Source: Dipteronia dyeriana (lineage: Eukaryota; Streptophyta; Magnoliopsida; Sapindales; Sapindaceae). Taken from it: 64,000 nucleotides of DNA. How positions within the stretch are numbered: the first letter of the stretch is position 1; each line of letters begins with the position of its first letter. The position numbers and the translations under genes are program-made. Where the stretch lies: NCBI GenBank assembly GCA_032871835.1, contig CM065299.1, positions 97,525,652 to 97,589,651 of the forward strand, in the 5' to 3' direction. The notes under the pieces are model-generated. The model was not told the DNA's origin and searched no databases. It worked only from the letters and a program-made list of their open reading frames with translations. Below, one piece after another: positions 42,494 to 55,700 of the stretch.

Positions 42494-45400
42494 ACTACAG
42501 AAATCTATACGGGCCTGGAGTTTGCAAATATTTCAACCGCCATCTTCTCCCGAATGATCCCCATATCGTCTTCGGACCAATCAAATTCTTTTTTGTTCGC
42601 CAGTATGTACTCGATCAATCTCAACGTGTGGGGACCACAGTTACCCCTGAAGTTGGACACATTAACAAGCGTTAATAAAACATTAGGTTTATACTAATAC
42701 AATCTTAAAGTGACTATTACGTAATGTCTGACGATTGCTTCTGCTAAGGGAAATGTTTTCCCGACACGACGCTGACATCAAAGGGCTTACTTATCTTCTC
42801 AAATTTCAACAGTCCTGCCGCTCGTTTAGTATGAAACCTGGCCTGATGCAATATCGAGGGTACAAAGTAGTGTAACGGGGCTACCTGCTGCTTTCGGATA
42901 TGAGCTTAGACCTCCTGTCTCCAGGGGTCAACTATGAACATCTTCCCGCATGTGAGGTCCACAGTCACCAGCAGCCAATGTTGCACGATATCAGGACCTG
43001 AAAACGTCAACAACAGGTGTTAGGATGTACAAACAAATTTATATATACAATTGCAAACCATGTCAAGTAACACTTATCATGTCAACCTCGTGCCACGGAC
43101 GGCATCCAATCGGGGCACCCCTAAAGACCGTTGTGAGGTCGTCATCCTTCCACCAAGACCTCAAAACACTCCAACGGCTCGGGGTGATCTGCCCACGAGA
43201 ATCGTGTGGCATCATTTTCCTGTACTAGTGCTCCAGAAAAGACTGCAAAAACAAAACCACAAAATTATTATTGTTTTCCATACACATATAAACCAACGCA
43301 TTATCATTATTAATTTTGGTACTTATAAAAATTGCGAGTCCAATATGTTAACCATTTGACTATACATATTCGGGAATGCCTGTTGACGCTTCCGAAGAAT
43401 ATGGAGGTACGCGTCCATATGTTGGGAATATAGACACGTTAAGATATGTTATGATGCTTACACATCTAAAACAAATACTGGAATCAGGATTTACAGTCCC
43501 ACATACCTCATCATCAACATCCATGAAGTTGGTCTGCAACCGATAGAACCATGCAGCAATAACAGGCTCCAGAAAATCAACATCACATCTGTATTAATGT
43601 TCCATCAGCTACACATTTATATAATGTATTACAAGAAAATTGGCCACCTAAATAACAATGAATTTTACTTACAGTTCCCCGTTTACGTTCTTCTTGAAGG
43701 ATCGGTACGCCTTCAACTGGTCACCGTCCACCAGTCCCTAGGGACTAAATATATGGGTAGGTCCCTCTACTATTACCCTCTCCCTCTTAGGTCGGCACGG
43801 ATCTGTGTACGGGCTAATCAATTGCCAACCGCGCTTCAGTACACACCTGTGCTGTCGAACTCCCCCCGACGGGGTGTGCTGAGATGAGGATGATAGAGGG
43901 GGAGCCTGCTGCTCGAGGAGAGATGGAAGGAGAGCCTGCTGCTCTGACGTCGGTGGTGGGAGTGCCTGCTGCTCGGATGTCGGTGGAGCCTACTCCTTGC
44001 TAGGAGGTGACAGGGGAGCCTGGTGCTCGTTAGGAGGTGGCGGGGGAGCCTGCTGCTCGTTAGAAGGTGGCGGGGGAACCTGCTGCTAGCTAGAAGAAGG
44101 AAGGGGAGCCTGCTGCTCGGATGTCGGTGAAGGGGGAGCCTGCTCCTCCCTAGGAGGTGGTGGGGGAGCCTGCGAATCTCTCTGAGCGGGAGGGGGAGCT
44201 TACGATTCGCTCTAAACTGGAGGGGGGGCCTGCTGCTCTCTCAGAGGGGGAGGGTATTATCTAAAATGCCCCTTCGGTATGTAGATCCTCTGTTTGGGTC
44301 CTGAAGCCCTGAAGCCCTGAAGGCCCCCGATCAATGCAAGAAACTCCCTATGTTGTTGCTGTCGATCCTCTTCGCTCTTTCGGAACAAATCGAGCAAATC
44401 CCGGTGTTGTTGCTATCGATCCTCCTCACTCTTCCGGAGGGCTTCACGTAACTCCTTCAAGTTATGTTCTAAACGGGCCTGAAATCATGCAACTTTGTTA
44501 ATACAAAAACAATCAACAACTCTTGTTAATAAAACGAAAACTACCATCTCAACTTACCTCACCATCAAGTCGAACGCCTGCACGGAAATCCCCTGTAACG
44601 GAACCAGTTTCTGGGGTGGTAAACCGAACCTGCCTCACTCACCGAGGAGACGGCTTTGATTTGCCAGTGTCCATGCCTCTGAAATCTGGACCTGTAGGGT
44701 CTGAAGCCTCCATCTCAATACACCTCCCACCCTCACCCTCCTCCTCGGGATGAACTGCACTTGTAGTCGACTCAGGGACAGTAGGAAGGTGAACCCTGTC
44801 GTCCTGCACATACGGGCTCCCACCTCACTTAGGCCTGCAAAGTACAGGGCCACCGCCTCAGCTGCTATGGGCACGATTTCCGTCATTGCCGACATCTGAA
44901 AGCGTAGTTAGATGAATGTCATTGTTACTTATCGTAAGTAATATAAATTACTTAACAAAAAAATAAATTACCCTAGCAATAAAAATCTTCTCCAGCTACT
45001 TCCCTCTAGGTTGTTTGGTCAACTCCCACTTCAACAACAGAGGGGAAAGGTCTGTAATCCTTCGAGTCCCGAAAATGACGCCCAGTTGGGGGATCGCCTC
45101 AAAAGCAAATATCTGCATCAAAGATACGTACAGTTATAATCCAAAACCATTTTGGATTAAAAATTTAATGTACATGTTGGAAATGCAATTCCTTACCAAA
45201 AGGGCGTGTGATAGACCGTAGATGTTGTACCCCTCCACGGAATGTCCAACATCGCCCTGTGACTGTTGCCGTCTCTCCTCACGACATCGCGGTAAGGCAT
45301 GCTTGAATAAAAATATAGAATGCCTATAGACGTGGGCACCCCACGGGAAGGCATTAAGGTCCTCTACCAACCGAAACTGCCAAACTGGAATCTTCAATCT

Positions 45401-45960
45401 CTCGTCCACCCCTACCAGTATCCAGTTCAACATGTAAATGAGGCACAACTTCACAGCATCGTACGCCTATTGAAACTCTCCCTGGGTAAGAACAACCCTC
45501 AAGTCATCCAACGATACCTCATCATGTCCAGGAAAGTAACGTTGATGTATGTCATTCTCAACTGCAACATACATACTCGTGTCCGGTACGACTCCAAAAC
45601 GTAATCCAGTGATGAGGCTAAATTCCACCTTCGAAAACCTCACCACATGGTTCCCTAACAAGAACCGTATCTCATCTGTCGGGGCGTCATGGTCCAACTC
45701 CCGCAACAGCAGCTGATGAATAACACCACCCGAAAACTTCAGCTCCCGGTGCATCGACATGAAATACCCAAAACAGGAGGCCATGAACCGATGCCGATCC
45801 TTAACAACAAACTCTTCAGGGACCCGATTAAGTGCATCATCTATATGGGCGAGGGGTTCAAAATGGTCGTGTCGGGTCAATTTTCCCTTGAACCAATCTC
45901 CCTCTGCAGTTTTAAGCAATTCCTTCATACTACTCGTCATCTGCAATGTCACATAAACAG
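42494..45960 (-). pseudogene. DUF1985 / ULP1-like cysteine protease of MULE copy 2 (decayed)
   Basis: Minus strand. The N-terminal DUF1985 domain is an open frame of 161 codons (45952-45467: FMASCFGYFMSMHRELKFSG, RFSKVEFSLITGLRFG). The next piece, WILVGVDERLKIPVW to YNIYGLSHALL, is at 45430-45190. A coiled-coil stretch (RKSEEDR repeats) is near 44450-44350 and a proline-rich repeat at 44260-43880. The peptidase part keeps HWLLVTVD (His) and IVDPWRQ (Asp) near 42985-42920, and RGNCGPHTLRLIEY with the catalytic Cys near 42635, ending NSRPV with a stop at about 42494. Defects include an 11-nt loss before the His, a TAA after PWRQEV and further stops, so activity is not expected. ULP1-type enzymes cut SUMO from proteins. 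A role for such passengers in transposition is unproven. Confidence 0.85.
43880..44260 (-). repeat. Proline/glutamine-rich tandem repeat (EQQAPPPP type)
   Basis: About a dozen imperfect 27-36 bp units built on GGGGGAGCCTGCTGCTC. On the minus strand they encode EQQAPPPP-like units, a flexible linker between coiled coil and peptidase. Unit number and sequence differ from copy 1. Confidence 0.8.
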
Positions 45961-45969
45961 TACATCAGT

Positions 45970-46990
45970 AAACTGTACAAAAATTAGAAAATATTCTCGA
46001 TCGTTTGAAACAAATTCGAGATAATTTTAAATATTCTCGATCCTTTGAAAAAGTTTTCGATCCTTTGCAAATAGGCTCGATCCTTTGAAATTAGTCTCGA
46101 TCCTTTGTAAAACCTCTCGATTCATTGAAAAATCTTCTCGATCATTTTAAAATGTTCTCGATCCTTTGACAAACATTCTCGATCGTTAGAAAATATTCTC
46201 GATCCTTTGAAAAACCTCTCAATCCTTTGAAAAACCTCTCGATTCTTTGAAAAGAGTTCTCGATCAATTTAAAAAATATCGACCCTTTGAAAATATTCTC
46301 GAACCCTTAGGAAATTTGTCTCGATCATTTAAAAAACCTCTCGATTCATTGAAAAATCTTCTCGATCATTTGAAAAAGTTCTCGACCATTTGACAAACAT
46401 TCTCGATCGTTATAAAATATTCTCAATCCTTTGAAAATACTCTCGATCCTTTGAAAAACCTCTCGATTCTTTGAAATTTGTTATCGATCAATTTAAAAAA
46501 TATCAACCCTTTGAAAATATTCTCGAACTCTTAGGAAAATTGTCTCGATCCTTTGAAAACCTTTTGATTCTTTGAAAATTCTTCTCGATCATTTTTTAAA
46601 ATCTGGACCCTTTGAAAAACATTCTCGATCGTTTAAAAACATTCTCGATCCTTTCAAAATAATCTTGATACTTTGACAAACCTCTCGATTCGATGACAAA
46701 TCTTCTCAATTCAATCATTTTAAAAAATCTCGATCTTTTGAAAAACAATCTCGATCGTTATCATAATATTCTCGATCGTTTTAAAAAATTATCGATCCTT
46801 TCAAAAAATTATCGATCCTTTCAAAATAGTCTCGAACTTTGAAAAGCCTCTCGATTCTGTGAAAAATATTTTCGATCACTTTGAAAAACATTTTCGATCA
46901 CTTTGAAAAACCTCTCGAATCTTTCTAAAAAATTTCCTCGATCTCGCTTGAAATATTCTCGAGTTATTTTTATTTCAAAAAAAAATTGCT
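45970..46990. repeat. Right subterminal tandem array of the MULE (TTCTCGATCCTTTG units)
   Basis: Nearly 50 units of about 20-22 bp with the consensus ATTCTCGATCCTTTGAAAAA. The motif points the same way as in the left array although the termini are inverted. Confidence 0.9.
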
Positions 46991-47299
46991 CGATACCAGA
47001 ATATTGAACCTCATTTCAAACCCAAACCCAAACCACAACTAGTGTCAACCCTAATCTACAATTTCAATCAACAGAACAAGTCTAAAATGCAATGATAAGT
47101 TATGAACAACAAATCGAAAAATAAAACAAACTGAACTTACCTCTGTCATCGCTGTGAAATGTACTGTAATACCGTTCCGGTCAATAAGCTGTCGATTTGC
47201 TCACCGTCGATTTCGGTGTCGTTGGTTTCTTTCTCGGTTTCTTTCTCACTGTTGCTTTTCTCAGACTCACAAAACGATAACTTTTTTCTCTTTTTCAAA

Positions 47300-47415
47300 T
47301 TTGTCGGGGTATTCTCATCTCTTTACGTTAAATGGTGTCTTTTAAACTTACATTACTAAACTGGTGATATTTGCACAACATCCCTCTCAAATAGTGCCAT
47401 TTATTTTTCGAGCCC
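47300..47415. repeat. Right terminal region of the MULE
   Basis: Reverse complement aligns with 38158-38275: TTTGAGAGGG and AAGTTTAAAAGACACC blocks at matching distances. It ends GAGCCC just before the target duplication. Confidence 0.75.
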
Positions 47416-48098
47416 AATCATGAATTCGTACATAAATTTCCAGAATCCATTAAATAATCCAAGAAAACCAACCTGAATTTCCCGAATCCATTGAATAATC
47501 CAAGAAAACCAACCTGAAAATAAAACAAATAAAATTGTTAAAACAATCGAGAGTCTTCTACTCTCTACTCACCTTTCTCAGATTGTCCAATGGAAAGACA
47601 ATTATGTAATCCATTACATGAGTGAGAGTAATGACCCCCAATATATGGTATAACTTTCTAGAATCCTAACCCATAATGGATTCTCAACCCTAATAGGATG
47701 GCTAGTCCTAATAGGATGGCTAGTCCTAAAAAGAATACTAGACCCATACATATATAATAGTCCATGCCATATCCTACATTTATTTAATGTAGCTAAGGTG
47801 CACCGAGCCTAAAAAATATTGATCACAATCAAACAGGTTTTTTCGATCAACTCTCGTTTACTTAAACATTTCAATAAATTCGATTTTTTTATAAATATAA
47901 AATATAATAATGTATATTGCTAGTATTTTTATAAGAACCTTTCAAAGATATCTCAGACTTCAACTCATCTTTAATAAATATTTGTCTTTCCTACGGCTAC
48001 CGTTCATTTATTTGCCCTCCTTCTTTGACTTACTTGACATGTAATACAACTTTAGAGAAACTGGGAATGAGTTACGGCAAGGTCATTAAGGTCTCGGC

Positions 48099-48137
48099 TG
48101 GAACGTGTTGACTGGTCTAAAACAAAGTAATGGTTGT
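48099..48137 (+). promoter_or_regulatory. Conserved promoter module before chitinase copy 48213
   Basis: GGAACGTGTTGACTGG plus CTAAAACAAAG, nearly identical to 10554-10592. It contains a TTGACT W-box core. Confidence 0.5.
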
Positions 48138-48212
48138 AGAGTACTTGACTAGTAATTCTAAAGCAGCTTTGACACCACCAATTAATTTTGAGCCATCCTT
48201 ATTCCTATCATA

Positions 48213-49192
<980 letters not shown>

Positions 49193-50654
49193 ACTGTGGA
49201 GTAGGTTTTCTTCTGCTTAAATGAAGTTTTGACTACGCTTTTGAAGGGGTTAAAAGCTCTTTTAGAGCCCAATAACAGCTTTTGAGAGAGTGTTTGGGAG
49301 TTTGGGTGTTTTGTAAGGACTTTTAATTTTTGAAAGCTCTTCCTGCCAAACCCAACACCATCCAGCTTCCTTCGAAAGAGCTTTATATGAAATCACGCAA
49401 ATCACATTTTGGTTTAATGAAAATTTCATATTACCGATATTACCCCTCTAACTATAAACACTAAAGTAAAATTGACATTTGTATCCTTTTTCCATCGACT
49501 TCCTTCTTCTCCCCCTCTCTTAGAGAAAGATGAACCCTAACCATTGGATTTGATCTGGGTTTTTGAATTTCATGAAGCCATGGATAATCCATTGAGAAGG
49601 GGAGAGAGAGGATGCGAAGGAGAAAAAAGGTGCCTCGACCATCGACGCCTTGACAATTACCGCTGTCATATTGTTCTTATCAACGTATCTCGAAATCGTA
49701 TGTCATATTCGTCTTCTTATAGTTGTTGTGATTATCATGAAATTGCTTGATTATGATAACAGAATCAAGTTCGTTTATCATGTTATGCTTCTATTAATAT
49801 AAAATCTTAAAAGATATAAGAATAGGTTCCCAAGTTTCGATTAGTTTCTTTTTTCATCAGAGAAAGGAATAATTTTGTAGGTATTATCTCTGTTAACTGC
49901 AAGTTATCATATTTAGCTGCAATCATTTAAAAAAAAAAAATCCTTTTGTTGTCTATATCGAAATAATAATCCATTTAGCTATAGTTAGTCTTATTTGATG
50001 GGAAATTTAAGTTTTAACTGATTTAATATTAAAGGAAATTGAGAGAATTCAGATTTTTGTGAGGGTTTTGGTGCAGCATTTTGTTACTTGGATATGTACC
50101 AATTGAATGTTTTCAGGTTATTTTATAGAGATAGTCCAAATGAAGTGATTGTTTGCTGACAAGTTAGATTCTTCATTTTGATTTTGTTTGGTGTTTGTTT
50201 AGATTTTTAATGCTATGATTGTGAGGATGACATGAGTCTGAACCAAAGTAGAATGTTTTGTATTTCAGTGTTTTTATGGTTTATTTTCACGCAGAAGTGT
50301 TTATATGAGGTCCAATTACATGTTTAGATCAAGGTTGCAAATGAAGGATAAACTTGTTCAAATATGGAAAGCACTTTTGTTTGCTGTTGTGGCTATTCTA
50401 GCTTAGAATTTAGTTTAGTTTAGAATGGGGGTTGATTATTCAACAGGTGGTTTACAAGGATGGAAAGTCTGAATTGTCGTTTTGAGAAATTTTCCTTTTC
50501 TGTATGCTGTTATTTTCTTTTGTTCCTTGTTGTTTTATGATTTCTTATGTCGTGCCTGTATTTGGATCATCATTCCTTTTCTGTTTGGTTGGTTACACTC
50601 GCCGAATTGTTGTTTTAAGTATGCAGTCAATTATCTCATTCGGTCCCATTCCGT
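49193..50654. other. Inserted non-coding block between two chitinase pieces
   Basis: After about 49235 the chitinase flank is lost. 49240-49370 has MITE-like GTTTGGG/CCAAACCC inverted blocks. 49500-50650 is unique AT-rich sequence with no convincing frame. It leads into the gene-fragment composite, so it may be intron or UTR material from the same captured source. Confidence 0.4.
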
Positions 50655-50725
50655 TTCCATTTATCAGGAACAAGGTAAAGATTGTGACAGCTGGTGCCAT
50701 CCCGCCACTTGTGGATCTTAACACT
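50655..50725 (+). pseudogene. Armadillo-repeat-like exon fragment
   Basis: After a plausible splice acceptor (TTTATCAG) the sequence encodes NKVKIVTAGAIPPLVDL, which fits the start of an armadillo repeat as in plant U-box/ARM proteins. The similarity ends after about 17 residues. Short, so the call is tentative. Confidence 0.5.
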
Positions 50726-50756
50726 CTCTCAGCTGTTGCACCCAACATGCCAGAGG

Positions 50757-50932
50757 GATGAGAATTAGGGAGAAGGAGATGAGGCTTGTTGAATTGGAAG
50801 TGGAAGACAATACTTATCAGCATGCTGGGCATGCTGGTGTGTGGGAGGAAGTGATGGAGAGAGACACTTCAATGTGATGATTGTGTCTGAGAAGTTTGAA
50901 GGGAAGAGTTTGGTGAAGAGTGTTAAACTATT
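50757..50932 (+). pseudogene. BolA-like gene fragment
   Basis: One frame gives VELEVEDNTYQHAGHAGV and, after a shift, a second gives GERHFNVMIVSEKFEGKSLV. Both are hallmark parts of the plant BolA domain, a partner of monothiol glutaredoxins in iron-sulfur metabolism. The fragment runs directly into a chitinase tail at about 50935, so the end of the domain (RHR motif) is missing. No intron is seen in the piece. A captured or inserted gene copy, not functional. Confidence 0.75.
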
Positions 50933-50934
50933 TT

Positions 50935-51022
50935 AAGAATTCTACTAACTATGGAGGTGTCATGCTTGGGTCTAGACAATATGATCAGAGTTATAGCTCA
51001 ACTATATATCAAACCCAATGTG
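50935..51022 (+). pseudogene. Chitinase C-terminal scrap (subfamily 1)
   Basis: Encodes [20 protein letters not shown] and a frameshifted end. Trp of MLWS is changed to Gly. Its 3' flank resumes after the MITE at 51681 and matches that of chitinase 1. Confidence 0.75.
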
Positions 51023-51057
51023 GTAAACTATGTACTTGCTTTTGTTAATTTTAAATA

Positions 51058-51680
51058 GGGTAAATTGTCCAAACTTACTGTGAGTTTAACCAATATTACA
51101 CTAAGATGTAATTTTTATTAAAATTGCACATACTTTCCATGCTTTTCATGGATTAATTGTTTGACTAGCTGTAAAAGTTTAAATGACTAAATTATCTTTA
51201 AATTAATTATTTTATTATAATAGTTATTATAATTGACGATTTTATTATAATAAAATTAATTAACTAACCATCTTTTTTATTTAAACGGTTAGAGATTTTA
51301 TTATAAACAGAACTTAATTAATAAACTAACCATTTTTTATTTTAAAAAACATTTTTTAAGAAAAATAAAAACAAATTGATTAAAATGTATTTTAAAAAAA
51401 TAAAAATGGTTAGTTAATTAATTAGGTTCTATTTTCGATAAAATTTCTAGCCGTTTTAATAAAAAAATGGTTACTTAATTAATTTTATTATAATAAAATC
51501 TTCAAATATAATAACTATTATAATAAAATAATTAATTCAAATGTAATTTAATCATTTAAAATTTTAAGACTAGTCAAACAATTAATCAATAAAAAACATG
51601 AAAAGTATGTGCAATTTTGATAAAAGTTACATCTGAGTGTAATATTAGTTAAACTCATAAGAAGTTTGTACAATTTTTCT
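51058..51680. mobile_element. Long-TIR MITE, 623 bp (Mutator-like)
   Basis: Terminal inverted repeats of about 85-90 bp (GGGTAAATTGTCCAAACTT and the complementary end) and further internal self-complementarity make almost the whole unit a foldback. The perfect 9-bp duplication TTTTAAATA is at 51049-51057 and 51681-51689. The intact paralogue has TTTTAAATA once at 9543-9551. No coding content. Confidence 0.9.
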
Positions 51681-52017
51681 TTTTAAATAAAATTTCATTC
51701 TGGCTTAGAGGACATAAAGGACTCACGATGAAAGGATAAAAATAAACATAGATATTATGTAATAATTATGTCTTGAGTAGTGTTAAACTACTTGTAAAAC
51801 CTCGAAGTCCCAAATCTAATACCATGGTCCTATTTGAAATAATGTTTCCAGTACTCCATCTAATCTCACATAAATAAATTTAAGCTACATATATTTTATT
51901 ATGTACTTGCAACCTAACCTTTAAAAGTCACACCGGTTATTAATTGACAGTGCCTAACCATGCGCCTAACTATACGAAAACTTTTCGAAGAAATTTTTCA
52001 CACTTCAACTCATCAAA

Positions 52018-52540
<523 letters not shown>

Positions 52541-53064
52541 TATAAAACAATTGACTTTTGGAACAAAAATTTAAATTCACGTGGAGCATGAGCTGAATTT
52601 AGTATACAAAGTTACTTGCTAGTCGGTGGAAAGAACACTACAGTGTACTAGATTCAAATATTCAATAGGTTCGTGTAGTCACCAATGATATATATATATA
52701 TATATATGGAATTGCAGGAAATGATTAAAAAGTTTATTGATTTATTATTTTTAGCTAAAAATTTATTTTTGATTATAGTTAGCATATTTAGTCTTTAAGT
52801 GACTAATATGCCCTTACTTTTGTCTTTTCTCCATCCAAAATTTCCTCCCAAAAATTTTGAGCTTTTATTTTTTGAATCCTCCATTTTTTGTTTCAAATTA
52901 GATATTTCTCTCTCTCTCTCTCTCTTTCTCTCTTCACGAAATTTTTGCTCACAATATTTCTGCTCGTTCACTTCATCCATTTTGTTATGCTTAGGTTCGT
53001 CCACTTCGGTCTGCTCGTCCACTACCAGTGCAAAATTATGCTCGTTCTTCATTCTTTGTGTGTG

Positions 53065-53101
<37 letters not shown>

Positions 53102-54344
53102 TCAACGTAGAAAATCTACACCCATGAGAGATCAGGTATTCCACTTCGTTTTGCTTGTTAAACTTTTTTGCTCGTGTAAATTGTTGGCCACCACTGCTAA
53201 TTTCTGGTTGTTCAACAGATCTCCTTCATTCTTTGATCCAAAACCTAGCAAAAAATTGTCTCATAATACATCTTTCTTGTGAAGTAGATCCGGAGCCAAA
53301 CGACGTTCTTCAAAGGGTGCAAAGTTAGTAATGATGTTTTCATTCTTATATGTATGGGTGAAATACTATATTTCGTATTGTAGACTTTATTAAGTTAGAT
53401 TCCATTATTGAATGAATTTATTTTGAAAACCAAGTCCAGTATTGAATAAATTTACATGTAGATTGATCAGTATTGTTACATGTTCGAAGTTACATGCCAA
53501 TATAATTTGAAGTTACATACTTATTGAAAATAAAGTTACATGCTAGTTGAACATGACTTACACAGTTGATACTGAAGTTACATACTACAAATTACATGTC
53601 AGTTGATACTGAAGTTACATGCTAGTTAATAATGAAGTTACATGTCAGTTCATTTAATCACTATATTCGAAAGAGTGTTTTCATACATAATTCCAGTAAT
53701 GTTACATGCTAGAAGTTATATGCCAGTTGATACTAAAGTTATATGCTAGTTAAAAATGAAGTTACATGCCAACATATTTAATCAACTCATTATAAAGAGT
53801 ATTTTTATACACAATTCCAGTAATATTACATGATAGAAGTTACATGTCAGTTGATACTAATGTTACATGATAGTTAAAAATGAAGTTACATGCTAGCATA
53901 TTTAATCAACATATTATGAAGAGTATTTTCATATACAATTTCAGTAATGTTACATGATAGAAGTTACATGCCAATTGATACTGAAGTTATATGATAGTTA
54001 TAAACGAAGTTACATGCCAACTCATTTAATCACCATATTTGGAAGACTGATTTGATACACTTTAAAGAACAAAAATCGAGTATCGTTCATTTCATACACT
54101 TCAAAAACAACGATGATGCATTTTTTAAACTTGCTTTTGCTTGAAACTTTATTGTTTAACAAGTGTAGCTTTTAGGCATGTTTTTGTCAGTTGAAGATCA
54201 TTATAAGTTTTTTTATCAACTTGACTAACACTAATGACAAACCATGTTCATTCAATTATAACACACCCAACATTCATTCTAAGAGAAAGAAAAATAACAA
54301 ATAGATAAATAGAGTTCTTGATTGATTTGAGATGCAATAACAAG

Positions 54345-54620
54345 TCAACTGTTACATTGTACTACATTATAGTTATCAATTTGTTGGCACACAATTTTAA
54401 AAAAAATATCAAGTTCCATATCTTTCCTAGAAAAGTAGTATGATTCATTACCCCATCCCCAATTCCAGTTTTCAAACAACGAACATGCCGTATGAAACAT
54501 CACAACTTGCATTGTCTTTTTGAGGTGGACACTTCTTTTTTGGGCACAATCATGCCATATGAAACATCTTTTAGGAGAGCCTAATAAGTATTCGAAATAT
54601 CCAGACTTATGCAATATGGT
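54345..54620 (-). pseudogene. ULP1-like peptidase C-terminal relic, copy A
   Basis: On the minus strand a frame gives PPQKDNASCDV, similar to the Q-x-D-N-x-S/D-C-G-V box around the catalytic Cys of C48 peptidases, followed in another frame by YYFSRKDMELDIFFKI. A frameshift lies between. It is paralogous to 55480-55700. Too decayed to be certain. Confidence 0.45.
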
Positions 54621-55479
54621 TGGAACGAATCAATGAAGTACATTGTAAGAAAAAATTAAAATCTGAAAATTGGAAATACTATATTTCGTATTGTAGACTT
54701 TATTAAGTTAGATTCCAGTTTTGAATGAATTTATTTTCAAGACCAAATACAATATTGAATGAATTTACATGTAAATTGTTCAGTATTGTTACATGTCAGT
54801 GCGGTTCAAATGTTATATGCCAGTATAATTTGAAGTTACATGTCAGTTGAACATAACTTTCACAGTTGAAAGACACTGATTCCATATTAAAATTCTAGTA
54901 TTATTACATGCCAGAAGTTACATGCTAGTATAATTTAAAGTTACATGTCAATTGAATATGACTTTCACAGTTGAAAGACTCTGATTCCAAATTAAAATTC
55001 AAGTATGATCACATGCTAGAAGTTATATGCTAGTATAATTTGAAGTTACATGTCAGTTGAATATGACTTTCACAGTTGAAAGACTCTGATTCCAAATTAA
55101 AATTCAAGTATTTTTACATGTTAGAAGTTATATGCCAGCATAATTTGAAGTTACATACCAATGTAATTTGAAGTAACATGTCAGTTGAAAATGAAGTTAC
55201 ATGTCAGTTGAAAATGAAGTTACATGCCAATTGAACATGACTTTCACAGTTGAAAGACACAGATTCCAAATTAAAATTCCAGTATGATCATATGCTAGAA
55301 GTTACATGCTAGTATAATTTGAAGTTACATGTCAGTTGAGAATGAAGTTACATGTCAATTTGTACATGACAAAGTAAAAAACTCCACAACTTAGGCACCA
55401 ACTTAAACAACTTCATATATTTAAAAAACCTTAAATACAACGATGATGCACTAATAAAGTTATCAATATGATGATACAC

Positions 55480-55700
55480 TATTTGCAATTATTTCTAGTG
55501 TCATTTTTTCCATGAATCCGAGCACATTTTTAGTTCTCCATCCTAAAAAACATTTATAACGCAACAACATATCTATCGACATATGAAAACACCACAACTA
55601 TCGTTGTCTAGTTGTGCCGTTGAACACCAAACATCGTCCCATTGGGTGGCATACCTTTCCAGTGAAAATATCTAGACTTCTGTAAAATGACTGGAATGAA
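55480..55700 (-). pseudogene. ULP1-like peptidase C-terminal relic, copy B
   Basis: On the minus strand the frame reads RYATQWDDVWCSTAQ, then LDNDSCGVFICR and a stop. The Gln...DNDSCGVF arrangement is the usual oxyanion-Gln and catalytic-Cys box of ULP1/SENP enzymes (Cys codon 55594-55596). A second stop precedes it. The C-terminal part MEKMTLEIIANS lies in another frame. Fragment only. Confidence 0.55.

Larger units (their letters stand above)
38158..47415. mobile_element. Complete Mutator-like element with transposase and DUF1985/ULP1 genes, 9.26 kb
   Basis: The ends are imperfect inverted repeats (best block AAGTTTAAAAGACACC at about 38226-38241, complement at 47333-47348). The perfect 10-bp duplication AATCATGAAT stands at 38148-38157 and 47416-47425, and the uninserted LTR at 35368-35380 reads AAGCATGAATTCG. 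Inside are a subterminal array, a broken transposase (+), a 20-bp repeat spacer, a broken DUF1985/ULP1 gene (-) and a second array. The layout fits the Kaonashi-like group of plant MULEs that carry ULP1-like genes. Confidence 0.92.
35304..47944 (-). mobile_element. Non-coding LTR element (about 3.37 kb) with a MULE nested in its right LTR
   Basis: The left LTR is 35304-35709 (shortened or diverged at its right end). The right LTR starts at 38100, is cut at 38157, and resumes at 47426-47944. TGATACCAC next to 38100 is the complement of a primer-binding site (TGGTATCA), giving minus orientation. The interior (35710-38087) has no gag or pol and holds several repeats plus a GGGGAT-rich MITE, as in LARD-type derivatives. 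The chitinase spacer continues on both sides (AACTTTTGGTAGAAAT left, GATATCTCAGACTTC right), which confirms an insertion into the array. Confidence 0.75.

Noticed and set aside
52799..53282. Overlapping reading frames rich in Ser-Leu
   Set aside because: They translate a TC microsatellite; no domain and no start context.
54345..54614. GRF zinc finger or novel 89-residue protein
   Set aside because: The cysteine spacing does not fit a GRF finger; comparison with the duplicate at 55480-55700 favours a decayed ULP1 segment.
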